64,000 bases of DNA from Pectobacterium carotovorum (GCA_016415585.1 CP066552.1:1302001-1366000), one strand, 5' to 3'; positions 17,489-27,317 are shown, counted from the first letter of the stretch. The notes: a model not told the origin generated them from the letters alone. Numbers and translations are program-made.

Positions 17489-19198
17489 GTGATGGATACA
17501 TTTTTCCCTTTTAATACCTCGCCAAAATATAAGATAGAAAACAATAAAGAATTAGCTGCACTAATCGGTATTACTACTGCTAAGTTAACTTATTACGCCT
17601 ATTATTTAAGTGATGATGATAAGTATCACTCATTCAAAATTCGCAAGCGAATTAACGGAGAAAGATTAATTGAAGCTCCAAATAGAGGGCTTAAAGATAT
17701 CCAAAAAACAATTTCTCATTTTCTGGAGAGAAACTATACACCTCGTTCTTGCGTATTTGCGTATGTTAAAGAAAGAGGCATAGTTGAACATGCCTCAATT
17801 CACGTTGGGCAACGATGGCTACTACGCCTGGATTTAAAGGATTTCTTCCATTCAATAAGTTCGGCGCGAGTTTCAGGAGTGTTAAGACGCGCTCCATTTT
17901 GCTTTGCTAAATCCCCGGCAAATACTGTAGCACGTCTTTGCACAAAAGATGGGCGCTTACCACAAGGTTCACCAGCTAGTCCAGTGATTAGTAACATCAT
18001 TTGCAAAGGATTAGATTATAAACTTAAGCAACTAGCTTCTTCAAACAAGTGTTACTACACTCGCTATGCCGATGATATATTTATCTCTAATAATGGAAGT
18101 GTATTCCCTTCGGCAATAGCAATAAGAGGCGACGATGGTAATGTAGAACTAAGTGAAGCAATAAAAAATATCATAATAAATTCTGGTTTTGAAGTGAATG
18201 CTGGTAAGACGACTCTTCGTAAAAAATCCGAGAGGCAACTTGTTACAGGGGTTATAGTTAACAAAAAAACCAATATACCGAAGGAGTATATAAAGTCTAT
18301 CCGTGCAGGACTTTATGCGTGGGAGAAGTTTGGCTTGGACGCTGCTGAGGAATATTGGAAGAAAGAAATAGAAAGATCTAATAAATTTGATGATCAACCG
18401 CCACAAATGAGATTGGTAATACGCGGTAAAATAATCCATGTTGGTCATGTAAAAGGATATACTGATGCAACTTTCCTAACGCTTGTTAAGCGATTACAAA
18501 CACTTGATAGCGAATTTAAAATTGATGAGCAGAAATTTCGGCGAGAGATAACCGACGAAATTCATATTTATACCGAAGGTGTGACTGATACAAAACATTT
18601 CCAAGCGGCGCTGAATGCATTTCAAAATCGTGGTGAATTCCTTGACTTGAAAATAATATTCAAAAACTCAAGCAAGCCTGGAAGCGCAAATCTTAAAACG
18701 CTGTGTGAAAATCTGCGAGAAACATCACAAAAACATCTCACTTTATGCATCTTTGATAGAGATGAAAGAAATATAGTAAATGAAATGAGTGGTTCTCCGG
18801 GTAATTACAGAGATCACGGTAATAACGTATTTAGTCTAATTATCCCTATTCCTGAATTTAGAAAAGGGAATGACTCAATATGTATTGAGCATCTGTATCA
18901 AGACTCGTTACTTTTTACTTGTGATAGCGAGGGAAGACGTTTGTATTTTAAGGATGAGTTCGATAACCTTAATTGTCATAAGACTGATCCTAATCTCTTC
19001 TGCCGGATTAACAAGAGTTCTCTTGTGTATGATGATAATGTGATTAATATCTCAGAGAGGAAAAATGTAGCATTACCTAAAAACAAATTTGCAGATTATG
19101 TTTGCAGCGGTCAACCACCTTTTAATAATGTCGATTATAGTGGTTTTCATGAGGTTTTCATACAAATACTTGAAATAGCCTCTACGTATAATAAGTAG
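17489..19198 (+). CDS. Retron reverse transcriptase fused to a TOPRIM domain
   Basis: 569 residues. The N-terminal ~320 residues are a retron-type reverse transcriptase: RLDLKDFFHSI, LPQGSPASPVISN, catalytic YADD at residues 193-196, and LVTGVIVN, the retron-type segment after the palm. The C-terminal ~220 residues form a TOPRIM domain with IYTEGVTDTKHF (Glu363) and LCIFDRDE (Asp423, Asp425). This single-protein layout is known from retron Ec67 (Eco2), where the RT makes msDNA and the TOPRIM part is the toxic effector in anti-phage defence. The start is GTG 17489 (nine bases after AAGGAG) or ATG 17492; a three-codon frame overlaps the start. A bidirectional hairpin follows the gene. The frame is intact. 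Confidence 0.9.
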   Translation: MMDTFFPFNTSPKYKIENNKELAALIGITTAKLTYYAYYLSDDDKYHSFKIRKRINGERLIEAPNRGLKDIQKTISHFLERNYTPRSCVFAYVKERGIVEHASIHVGQRWLLRLDLKDFFHSISSARVSGVLRRAPFCFAKSPANTVARLCTKDGRLPQGSPASPVISNIICKGLDYKLKQLASSNKCYYTRYADDIFISNNGSVFPSAIAIRGDDGNVELSEAIKNIIINSGFEVNAGKTTLRKKSERQLVTGVIVNKKTNIPKEYIKSIRAGLYAWEKFGLDAAEEYWKKEIERSNKFDDQPPQMRLVIRGKIIHVGHVKGYTDATFLTLVKRLQTLDSEFKIDEQKFRREITDEIHIYTEGVTDTKHFQAALNAFQNRGEFLDLKIIFKNSSKPGSANLKTLCENLRETSQKHLTLCIFDRDERNIVNEMSGSPGNYRDHGNNVFSLIIPIPEFRKGNDSICIEHLYQDSLLFTCDSEGRRLYFKDEFDNLNCHKTDPNLFCRINKSSLVYDDNVINISERKNVALPKNKFADYVCSGQPPFNNVDYSGFHEVFIQILEIASTYNK

Positions 19199-19285
19199 GC
19201 TTTTAATGATAAATGAGCAATGGATAAGTAACTGGGAAGAATACTTTTAATTAAACTGTTTTTATTGTTTGTTACTATTAGTAAA

Positions 19286-19314
19286 GAAGAAAGCATCATT
19301 AAGATGCTTTCTTC
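19286..19314. terminator. Bidirectional terminator after the retron
   Basis: GAAGAAAGCATC and GATGCTTTCTTC form 12 perfect pairs with a five-base loop, between the convergent retron gene and the membrane-protein gene at 19336-19851. Confidence 0.75.
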
Positions 19315-19335
19315 AAAATTATTGGGAAGCATTAT

Positions 19336-19851
19336 TCACTCAAATGACGCAGCGATAATTTCTCCGGTGTTAGCGTTGAAAATACAAAAGTATTGGAGTG
19401 GCGTTAATATTCCTAAACTGTTTATCGCTTTAGCCTGTTGACCGAAGATTTGTATAGTTCGTTTGGTCTGGTCGTGCCAAAGATATTTTTCAAAAATCTG
19501 TTGAGATGCGTTTTTCAGCCATATATGGTGAAATTCTGCTTTTTCATCAATTGCCTGCCTGCACTTTCTTACGGGGTTATAGTGCGCTTTCGCATAACAT
19601 TCAGGGCTGTTATTTGAACATTGGACGTTCTGCTTAGTTAACGTCTGTTCCGCTCCTATAGCGGAAAAAGCGCTTACGCCAAGCATCATTGTGAGAGTTG
19701 CAAGAACGCCCCATGATATAGCACGTAGCGTGTTAATTTGCCGTTTCGACGTAACGTGAGCGACTACATTGTAACTTACCCAACCAAGCACGGCCCCCAT
19801 TGCCATCGGTAATAAAAAGTATGATCCCGTCATGATTCCCTCGTTTTCCAA
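19336..19851 (-). CDS. Membrane-anchored protein of unknown function
   Basis: Up to 171 residues; the real start may be the internal MTGSYFLLPMAMGAV six residues in. Two hydrophobic segments lie in the first third (YFLLPMAMGAVLGWVSYNVV and a second centred on WGVLATLTMMLGVSAFSAIGA), followed by a polar domain with two cysteines (CSNNSPEC) and a third in RKCRQ, so most of the protein may face the periplasm. I do not recognise the family. It is convergent with the retron and divergent from the XRE regulator. The position inside a defence island is suggestive, but nothing in it shows a function. Confidence 0.55.
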   Translation of the reverse strand: MENEGIMTGSYFLLPMAMGAVLGWVSYNVVAHVTSKRQINTLRAISWGVLATLTMMLGVSAFSAIGAEQTLTKQNVQCSNNSPECYAKAHYNPVRKCRQAIDEKAEFHHIWLKNASQQIFEKYLWHDQTKRTIQIFGQQAKAINSLGILTPLQYFCIFNANTGEIIAASFE

Positions 19852-19939
19852 ATTACATCTACCTGATAGAGATTGCTGGCTTAGCCCAGCCGATAATGAT
19901 CATCATACTGGTTAGATTTGAAATGTCACCATTGGTGAT

Positions 19940-20023
19940 CATTTTGAATCTTATGGGGCGAAAGGATGAAAGGTGTTGATGATGGTGATGGTGCTCACAA
20001 AGGAGGTCTTTAGATTCAAAATG
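19940..20023. promoter_or_regulatory. Inverted repeat in the membrane-protein/XRE divergent region
   Basis: CATTTTGAATCT (19940-19951) and AGATTCAAAATG (20012-20023) are perfect 12-base reverse complements 60 bases apart. Located between divergent genes and just upstream of an XRE regulator, they may be paired operator sites. Confidence 0.4.
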
Positions 20024-20072
20024 TCTCAATTGGAGCGTGGCCTTGTAGAGGTCAAACTTGCACATTCAGGGC

Positions 20073-20534
20073 ATGAAGAAATCTTTAAGAATCCTGTTTG
20101 GACAACGAGTAAAAGAGTTGCGTATCGCTACCGGAATGAGCCAGGAAGCTTTTGCTGATTTATGCGGGTTTGCGAGAAGCTATCTGAGTAGAATTGAACG
20201 TGGTGGCTCTAATGCGTCTCTTGATGCGATTGAGGTGCTGGCTGAGGCTTTAAGTGTTGAGCCTTGGCAGTTGTTGACGTTCGACTCATCCGAAGATAAC
20301 GATCCGGAACTGTTGGTTCCATATGCTGCCGATGGCTCGTGCTTTCATCCCGGACTGGCAAGCACTCGCGATGGTTCTTTTGGCGTTGGTGATAAAGCGG
20401 CTCAAAAGCGTTTTGACTCATTTTCCGAAGCACTGGAGTATCTCCGTAGCATGGAGACGGCAAAATGGCGTAGGCCCAATGCCAGTGGCAACTGGGGTAT
20501 AGTTTCAGCAGTGCGGTGGGATAAACTGAAATAA
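20073..20534 (+). CDS. XRE-family transcriptional regulator
   Basis: 153 residues from ATG 20073 (MKKSLRILFGQRVKELR); the TTG 15 bases upstream is less likely. A Cro/C1-type helix-turn-helix occupies about residues 8-62: RVKELRIATGMSQEAFADLCGFARSYLSRIERG. The rest contains a segment ending WGIVSAVRWDKL with no domain that I know. It is 31 bases upstream of the DUF4062 gene in the same direction and likely in one transcript with it, suggesting that it controls that gene. An inverted repeat in front (19940-20023) may be its operator. Confidence 0.85.
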   Translation: MKKSLRILFGQRVKELRIATGMSQEAFADLCGFARSYLSRIERGGSNASLDAIEVLAEALSVEPWQLLTFDSSEDNDPELLVPYAADGSCFHPGLASTRDGSFGVGDKAAQKRFDSFSEALEYLRSMETAKWRRPNASGNWGIVSAVRWDKLK

Positions 20535-20565
20535 TTGTGTTTTTTTTAAAAGGAATATTTTTATT

Positions 20566-21747
20566 ATGGCTGGATTAAGGGTCTTTGTTTCCTCTACTTG
20601 CTATGATTTATCGCTTCTACGTTCGCAATTAAGAATTTTTATACAAAATCTTGGTTATGAACCTATGATGAGTGATTATAGTGATCTTCTCTATGACCCA
20701 AGACAGCATACTCATACTAGTTGTATTGATGAGGTTTCTTCCGCCGATGTTGTTGTTCTGATTATTGGGTCCCGTTTTGGTGGGAAAGTAGTTCCAGAAG
20801 CTTTAACAAAAGTAGATTTTGATTCTCTTCAAGAGCCAGGGAAAACAATAGAGTTTTTAAAAAAGAAAGAGAATATATCGATAACTCAGTTGGAAATTTT
20901 AAAAGCAATTGAGTCTGGGATTCCTATATTCACTTTTGTTGACAATGCAGTATGGCATGATCACTCTTTGTATGAGAGGAATAAAGATAAGGGTATCATT
21001 AAAGATATAATATTCCCATCCATTGAAAAAAATGAAACCGCAGTTTTTGTTTTTGAATTTATTAATTTCCTAAGGCAGAGAGCAAAAGGAAATAGCTTAT
21101 TCCCATTTTCGAAAACTCAAGATATTGAAGAAACATTACGCAAACAATGGTCTTTCTTATTTCAACGGTTGATTCATGAGCAAAGAAGGAAAGCCATTGA
21201 AATTAAGAAGATTGATAGTCTTACAGAACAGTTCGAAGATTTGAAAACCGCAATTTTAACTTCAATTGGCTCTAGTAACGAGAGAGAAGTTGCTAGAGGT
21301 GTAGTCAAATATAGACGATTAATTGATTTTATGAAGGCATTGAGAATCGGAGATGATCAAATTTTTATCCGTTGTAAAGACTCATGGGATGTGCTTCTTA
21401 AAAATCATGCCGGTATAGAGAGAGTTGTTGATATAAGTAATTTATCACCAGAGTTAATTCAAAGCATTAAGGAAAGCTCATCTTATCATATGCGGGGGCG
21501 GACGTTCTTAATTAAAGCTGATGAAACTTACTTTGAGTTACGTTTTCCGATTGAATATATTAATAATCTTTCATTGGACTGGGAGGCATTTATTAAGTTG
21601 TCTGAAGATGTTAGAGCTATTATATTTGATGCGTTGGGTGATATGAGAACACCCTTAGGCATCATTAGATATATAAAAGAACCTTTTGGTAAGAAAACAT
21701 CCGAATGGCAAGAAAACGGTGAATTGCTATCCGATAACGAGAGTTGA
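20566..21747 (+). CDS. DUF4062-domain protein, candidate defence effector
   Basis: 393 residues. The N-terminal ~150 residues match DUF4062: LRVFVSSTCYDLSLLRSQLRIFI, then ADVVVLIIGSRFGG and SITQLEILKAIESGIPIFTFV, a TIR/flavodoxin-like alpha-beta arrangement. The C-terminal half is helical and basic with no recognised catalytic motif. Proteins with this domain often sit in variable islands and are fused to STAND or sensor domains in other genomes; here it is followed only by an unassigned helical domain. AAGGA precedes the ATG, and it follows the XRE gene closely. A role in phage defence is inferred from location and domain, not shown. Confidence 0.75.
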   Translation: MAGLRVFVSSTCYDLSLLRSQLRIFIQNLGYEPMMSDYSDLLYDPRQHTHTSCIDEVSSADVVVLIIGSRFGGKVVPEALTKVDFDSLQEPGKTIEFLKKKENISITQLEILKAIESGIPIFTFVDNAVWHDHSLYERNKDKGIIKDIIFPSIEKNETAVFVFEFINFLRQRAKGNSLFPFSKTQDIEETLRKQWSFLFQRLIHEQRRKAIEIKKIDSLTEQFEDLKTAILTSIGSSNEREVARGVVKYRRLIDFMKALRIGDDQIFIRCKDSWDVLLKNHAGIERVVDISNLSPELIQSIKESSSYHMRGRTFLIKADETYFELRFPIEYINNLSLDWEAFIKLSEDVRAIIFDALGDMRTPLGIIRYIKEPFGKKTSEWQENGELLSDNES

Positions 21748-22134
21748 TTTAGTTATAAATAATTTACAATGCCCTGTTTTTTTAAATAGGGCTAAAAGTA
21801 GGTGCGTTTCAGAGGTGTTATGGTTGCATTTTCTCCTTGATAAAGACAATTCAAATCTCTTAAAAACTATTAATAACATAAAGTTAATTTAACCATAGAA
21901 GAGTTGATTGATTATTCATGAGTCCTTTCGAAATATGAAAGCAGTTGCATTACCGGCTAGTGTTAAAGCGAACAGTAGTAAATGACCAGTGAGATCGAAA
22001 CATTGACGGAAACTACGCATTTCCTAAAACTGTGATGCGTTTGCATGTAGTGAGTATTCCCTTTTAGAAAACAAAACATTTAATGGGAATAGTTCCGTTC
22101 ACGTTGAAAAATCAGTTCTACATATCATCAAGAG
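21748..22134. other. Gap between the DUF4062 gene and the IS3 element
   Basis: GCCCT...AGGGC (21771-21792) with T-rich loop may be a weak terminator. Short open frames here have no support. The DNA is AT-rich and unrelated to the EAL remnant found on the other side of the IS3. Confidence 0.4.
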
Positions 22135-22145
22135 TGTAGTGGTCA

Positions 22146-22787
<642 letters not shown>

Positions 22788-22847
22788 TCAGTGTCAGCAT
22801 AGTTGTCACCCCCTCTGAAAATAAACGCGAGGGTGATGGAGTGACAA

Positions 22848-23330
22848 ATGAAACGTATTTCCCCTGAACGAAAATCCGGAATACTGGCAAAACTGCTGCC
22901 GCCCTACAATATGACCGTGGCTGCTGTTGCACAGATGGAAGGAATATCCGAAGCTACCCTCTATAACTGGCGAAATCAGGCTAGATCAGAGGGAAAACCC
23001 GTGCCCAGAGCAGAGAAAACAACAGACCAGTGGTCAGCAGATGCGCGCTTTGCCGTGATAGTCGAAACCGCCACACTCAGTGAGGCAGAAATCGCGGAAT
23101 ACTGCCGTAAGAAAGGACTCTACCCGGAGCAACTTGTTCATTGGAAACAAGGTTTTATGCAGACTGAAAATCCCGATGATAAAGCAGCCCTCAAGCAGAG
23201 TCAGAAAGAAAACAAACAGCTAAAGAGAGAACTTCTCCGTAAAGAAAAAGCCCTTGCGGAGGCGGCAGCCATACTGGTATTGCGAAAAAAGCTCACAGAC
23301 TACTACGGGGAAACCGACGGGGACGACTGA
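22848..23330 (+). CDS. IS3-family OrfA (inner element)
   Basis: 160 residues, longer than typical OrfA. It has a helix-turn-helix (YNMTVAAVAQMEGISEATLYNWRNQAR), a second similar module (LSEAEIAEYCRKKGLYPEQLVHWKQGF), and a coiled coil (ENKQLKRELLRKEKALAEAAA). The codons CGA AAA AAG at 23283-23291 form a canonical A-AAA-AAG heptamer; a -1 slip there enters the open OrfB frame, so an OrfAB fusion transposase is expected. Confidence 0.9.
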   Translation: MKRISPERKSGILAKLLPPYNMTVAAVAQMEGISEATLYNWRNQARSEGKPVPRAEKTTDQWSADARFAVIVETATLSEAEIAEYCRKKGLYPEQLVHWKQGFMQTENPDDKAALKQSQKENKQLKRELLRKEKALAEAAAILVLRKKLTDYYGETDGDD

Positions 23331-24361
23331 CACCTGAAGGTGAGCGACAGCAGTTTATTCTCTGGATAAATGAAGCGGTAACCTCGGGAGCGCGACTGGC
23401 CATTGCCTGCCGTGAAGTCAACATCAGCCTGCGTACCTGGCGACGCTGGCAGTACTTTCCCCGTGACCGGCGAGCTGAGGCGGTAAGACCCGTGCCGTTT
23501 AATCGGCTGAGTCCGGAGGAAGAAAACCGGATACGGGGTGTCTGTCATGAACCGGAATATGCCAGCCTTCCCCCCTCACAAATCGTGCCGCGTCTGGCCG
23601 ACAGGGGTATTTACCTGGCCAGTGAGTCAACATTCTATCGGGTGTTGCGTCGCTCAGGTGAAGTCCATCGCAGAGGACGTCAGGCACGGCAGCAGAAGGT
23701 ATCAGCACCGACAACCTTTATAGCGTCTGGGCCTTGTCAGGTGTGGTCGTGGGACATCACCTGGCTACCCTCTGTAGTGCGTGGTCGCTGGTTTTATCTG
23801 TATATGATACTCGACCTGTACAGCCGAAAAATCACCGGTTATGAGGTGTATGAGACGGAAAGTGGTGAACAGGCAGCGGCACTGATGCAACGTAGCGTGA
23901 TACGGGAAGGCTGCTGGCGTCAGCCCCTGGTGTTACATGCTGATAATGGTGCGGCGATGAAATCGCAGACGCTGCGGATGAAACTACATGAACTGAATAT
24001 CACAGCGTCTCACAGCAGACCGCGAGTCAGTAATGATAATGCGTATGCAGAGTCGCTGTTCCGGACGCTGAAATATGTCCCACAGTGGCCGTCATCAGGG
24101 TTCCGAAGGCTGGAGGATGCCCGTCACTGGGTGAATCAATTTATCCGCTGGTATAACGAAGAGCATCGTCACAGTGGAATACGCTATGTGACGCCGGCAG
24201 AACGACATCGTGGTGAAGACAGAGCTCTGCTGACCCAGCGGGATGAACTGTATAGTCAGGCACAGAAAGCGCATCCTGAGCGCTGGTCAGGGAAGACAAG
24301 AAACTGGCAGCCGGAAGGCCCGGTAACGTTGAATCCGGAACGGGAAAAACAGGCGGCTTAA
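23291..24361 (+). CDS. IS3-family OrfB (inner element), reached by -1 frameshift
   Basis: The frame is open from the slippery site at 23291 to 24361; the first internal ATG-type start used by a simple search is GTG 23492, but the upstream part encodes meaningful sequence (LTPEGERQQFILWINEAV...SLRTWRRW). The integrase core has WSWDITWLPS (Asp), VLHADNGAAMKS (Asp) and NDNAYAESLFRTLKY (Glu), followed by HRHSGIRYVTPAERH. The element appears intact and possibly active. Confidence 0.9.
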   Translation, partial: AHRLLRGNRRGRLTPEGERQQFILWINEAVTSGARLAIACREVNISLRTWRRWQYFPRDRRAEAVRPVPFNRLSPEEENRIRGVCHEPEYASLPPSQIVPRLADRGIYLASESTFYRVLRRSGEVHRRGRQARQQKVSAPTTFIASGPCQVWSWDITWLPSVVRGRWFYLYMILDLYSRKITGYEVYETESGEQAAALMQRSVIREGCWRQPLVLHADNGAAMKSQTLRMKLHELNITASHSRPRVSNDNAYAESLFRTLKYVPQWPSSGFRRLEDARHWVNQFIRWYNEEHRHSGIRYVTPAERHRGEDRALLTQRDELYSQAQKAHPERWSGKTRNWQPEGPVTLNPEREKQAA

Positions 24362-24622
24362 ATTAACCAAGGGTGCCAACTACCTTGACACTTACCGCCC
24401 GCCAGCGGCTCAGTTTTATACCTTTGGTGGTGACCATCGCGGCAATGCTTCGCGCTCCTGCTGAGCCGTTACTTTCGCGATAAACTTCACGCACAAGGCT
24501 CAGTAATGCCACTCTCGTGGCGTCAGGCTTCCTGGGCTGCCGCCAGTATTTATAACTGCTGCGATGAACCCCAAACACGTTGCACACAACGGCAACAGGA
24601 AACCGCGCCCTGAGTTTCTCAA

Positions 24623-24934
<312 letters not shown>

Positions 24935-25007
24935 AATGTCACCTGTTTTGACTGTGAGGTGATGATATCACCTCTATTCAGGTGGCCAAATTCAGTGTGC
25001 CACTACA

Positions 25008-25339
25008 ATGTTGCCATTGATGATTTTGGCACTGGGTACGCAGGGCTGTCATATCTTGAGCGGGTAAAAGCCAATAAGCTTAAAATCGACAAGTCCTTTG
25101 TTGGGAATGTTAGTGACCATTCACCGACTGATATTGTGCTGTCTCATATTGTCAGCATGGCGCACTGCCTTAATCTGCATATCGTTGCCGAAGGGATTGA
25201 GACTCCTGCCCAGGAAGCCTATCTGAAAAGCCTTGGCGTCGCTTATGCGCAGGGTTGACTGTATTCCAAAGCGCTAACGCAAGAAGCACTGATTACGTTT
25301 CTGGCGGAAAAAGGTGAAACCGCGTCGGATGAGTCGTAA
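25008..25339 (+). pseudogene. EAL-domain c-di-GMP phosphodiesterase, truncated
   Basis: The C-terminal ~110 codons of an EAL protein: AIDDFGTGYAGLSYLERVKANKLKIDKSFV, LSHIVSMAHCLNLHIVAEGIET and LKSLGVAYAQG. The 5' part, including the ELL/EAL signature itself, is missing; the sequence starts exactly at the right end of the IS3 element. A TGA at 25256-25258 replaces the tryptophan codon expected in YAQGW, after which the same frame continues (LYSKALTQEALITFL) to a TAA at 25337-25339. Doubly inactivated. It is probably a core-genome gene cut at the right edge of the island. Confidence 0.9.
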
Positions 25340-25459
25340 AGTCACGATAAACACGGCTTCACTATTAAAAATGCACATAAAAGGGTAAAATATCGAAAAT
25401 AGGGGAGTTACCTAATGATATTTATTACTTTTTTATTGTGAATTTTTCAGGAGTTTATC

Positions 25460-25801
25460 ATGCAACAGTTACCTCATTGTCCAAAGTGCAGTTCTGAATA
25501 TACCTGGCAAGAGGGCGAAATGCTTAACTGCCCTGAATGCGGAAATGAGTGGTCGGCGGCAGGCGATGCGCCAGCGCAGGATGACGGTTTAGTGGTGAAA
25601 GATGCCAACGGCAACCTGCTGGCGGATGGCGATACAGTAACGGTCATTAAAGACCTGAAAGTAAAAGGCAGTTCGACGCCGCTGAAAATCGGTACCCGCG
25701 TGAAAGGCATTCGTCTGGTCGAAGGCGATCACAATATTGATTGTAAAATCGACGGTTTCGGCCCGATGAAGCTGAAGTCCGAGTTTGTGAAGAAAAACTG
25801 A
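25460..25801 (+). CDS. yjdM: PhnA/YjdM-family zinc-ribbon protein
   Basis: 113 residues. An N-terminal zinc ribbon with two CxxC pairs ([21 protein letters not shown]) is followed by the compact PhnA domain ([27 protein letters not shown]...[36 protein letters not shown]), as in E. coli YjdM, formerly called PhnA. Despite the old name it is not phosphonoacetate hydrolase, and its cellular role is unclear. It has an AGGAG ribosome site and stands alone between the EAL remnant and mltB. Identification is secure. Confidence 0.93.
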   Translation: MQQLPHCPKCSSEYTWQEGEMLNCPECGNEWSAAGDAPAQDDGLVVKDANGNLLADGDTVTVIKDLKVKGSSTPLKIGTRVKGIRLVEGDHNIDCKIDGFGPMKLKSEFVKKN

Positions 25802-25939
25802 TTCGGATGTGATAACGCGCGCGCCGGTCTTCTATTTGGTTGGCGCGCTGCATTTTTTCACCTCTGGCTGGTTTTTTCACATCAGACAATCCTTTACCAT
25901 AGCCTGTATTGATTTCTTACCTGGCTATACGGATATCTG

Positions 25940-27025
25940 ATGCGTCATTTGGTTCGTTTTCTCCCTCTGCTCGTTTTGCTCTCGGCCTGTAGCAGTCAGC
26001 CGGCCCCTCCTCCCGCAGAAGCGCCTTCAGGTAATCCTTTTAAAGGTGGCTTCCTGCTTGAACCCGCACACAATGTTCATCCGCTAGGCGGTGATTTTGC
26101 GACTAACCCGGCTACCGCGCGGTTTGTCGATAAAATGGTGCTGGAGCACGGCTTTAACCGCCAGCAACTACATGATGTGCTGGTTCAGGCGAAAAGTCTG
26201 GATTGGGTAATCCGTCTGATGGATAAACAAGCCCCGACATCGCGCCCGCCGTCAGGGCCGAACGGCGCCTGGAACCGCTACCGCAATCAGTTTATTACGC
26301 CAGACAACGTGCAGAACGGTGTGGCGTTCTGGAATCAATATCAGGATGCGTTACAGCGCGCCCAGAACATTTACGGCGTCCCACCTGAGATCATCGTTGG
26401 CATTATTGGCGTGGAAACCCGCTGGGGTAGAGTGATGGGGAAAACGCGCATCATTGATGCCCTGGCAACGCTGGCGTTTGATTACCCGCGACGTGCCGAT
26501 TACTTTGCGGGCGAGCTAGAAACCTTCCTGTTGATGGCGCGTAAAGAAGGCAACGATCCGCTTAGCCTGCGCGGCTCTTACGCGGGCGCGATGGGCTATG
26601 GGCAGTTTATGCCGTCATCCTTCAAGAACTATGCGGTGGATTTCGACGGCAACGGACATACCAACCTGTGGGATCCGGTGGATGCGATTGGCAGCGTAGC
26701 CAATTATTTCAAAGCACACGGATGGGTGAAAGGCGCACCTGTCGCGGTGCAGGCAAACGGTCAGGCTCCGCTGCTCCCGAACGGTTTTAATACCCGCTAC
26801 TCGCTCACGGAACTACAGGCTGCGGGTCTGACGCCACAGCATTCTCTGGCGGGATACAGTGAAGCCAGCCTGCTGCGACTGGATATCGGTACGGGATATC
26901 AATACTGGTACGGCTTGCCGAACTTCTACACCATCACGCGCTACAACCACAGCACGCACTACGCGATGGCCGTGTGGCAACTGGGTGAGGCTGTAGGCCG
27001 CGCTCGACAGAATCAGAGCTATTAA
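25940..27025 (+). CDS. mltB: Membrane-bound lytic murein transglycosylase B
   Basis: 361-residue outer-membrane lipoprotein that cleaves peptidoglycan glycan strands to 1,6-anhydro products during wall turnover. The N-terminus MRHLVRFLPLLVLLSACSS carries a lipobox (LSAC). The catalytic glutamate is Glu159 in IIGVETRWGRVMGK; SYAGAMGYGQFMPSSFKNYAVDFDGNG contains the conserved substrate-groove and EF-hand-like calcium site, and the length matches E. coli MltB/Slt35. Monocistronic, with a hairpin after the stop. Fully intact. Confidence 0.96.
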   Translation: MRHLVRFLPLLVLLSACSSQPAPPPAEAPSGNPFKGGFLLEPAHNVHPLGGDFATNPATARFVDKMVLEHGFNRQQLHDVLVQAKSLDWVIRLMDKQAPTSRPPSGPNGAWNRYRNQFITPDNVQNGVAFWNQYQDALQRAQNIYGVPPEIIVGIIGVETRWGRVMGKTRIIDALATLAFDYPRRADYFAGELETFLLMARKEGNDPLSLRGSYAGAMGYGQFMPSSFKNYAVDFDGNGHTNLWDPVDAIGSVANYFKAHGWVKGAPVAVQANGQAPLLPNGFNTRYSLTELQAAGLTPQHSLAGYSEASLLRLDIGTGYQYWYGLPNFYTITRYNHSTHYAMAVWQLGEAVGRARQNQSY

Positions 27026-27042
27026 GCTTTTCCCTTTACAGG

Positions 27043-27081
27043 CTGTCTCTTCGTCATATTTTCAATGTAGACGCAGAGACA
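27043..27081 (+). terminator. Stem-loop after mltB
   Basis: CTGTCTCTTCGTC (27043-27055) pairs with GACGCAGAGACAG (27069-27081), one mismatch. It starts about 18 bases after the mltB stop. Confidence 0.65.
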
Positions 27082-27182
27082 GTTTCGTGCGCCATAACGC
27101 TGCTATTCATATGCTATACCGTATACGCGCCCGACGCAGGGCGCTCAGTCGCCGCCGCCCTGCGAACCCAGGCTTCTGGCAT

Positions 27183-27317
27183 AAATTATGCCGCTGCGCG
27201 GTGCCATCGGCATTCGTGACCGCTAACCGAGCCGCCAGTGACGCGTTCCCTACGCGGCACTGGCTTTCGCGACGTCCTGTCGCTCACTCGGCGGTCACGC
27301 CCACCGCTGCATAATTT
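27183..27317. repeat. Large nested palindromic element between mltB and the TauE/SafE gene
   Basis: Three nested stems. The inner one is GCCAGTG-A-CGCGT (27234-27246) with ACGCG-G-CACTGGC (27252-27264). The middle one is CGTGACCGC (27216-27224) with GCGGTCACG (27291-27299) and a CCGAG/CTCGG pair inside it. The outer one is AATTATGC near 27183-27191 with GCATAATT near 27309-27316. No coding support. It may be a non-autonomous repeat or a structured RNA. It occupies part of the 488-base gap 27026-27513, the remainder of which shows no gene. Confidence 0.6.
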
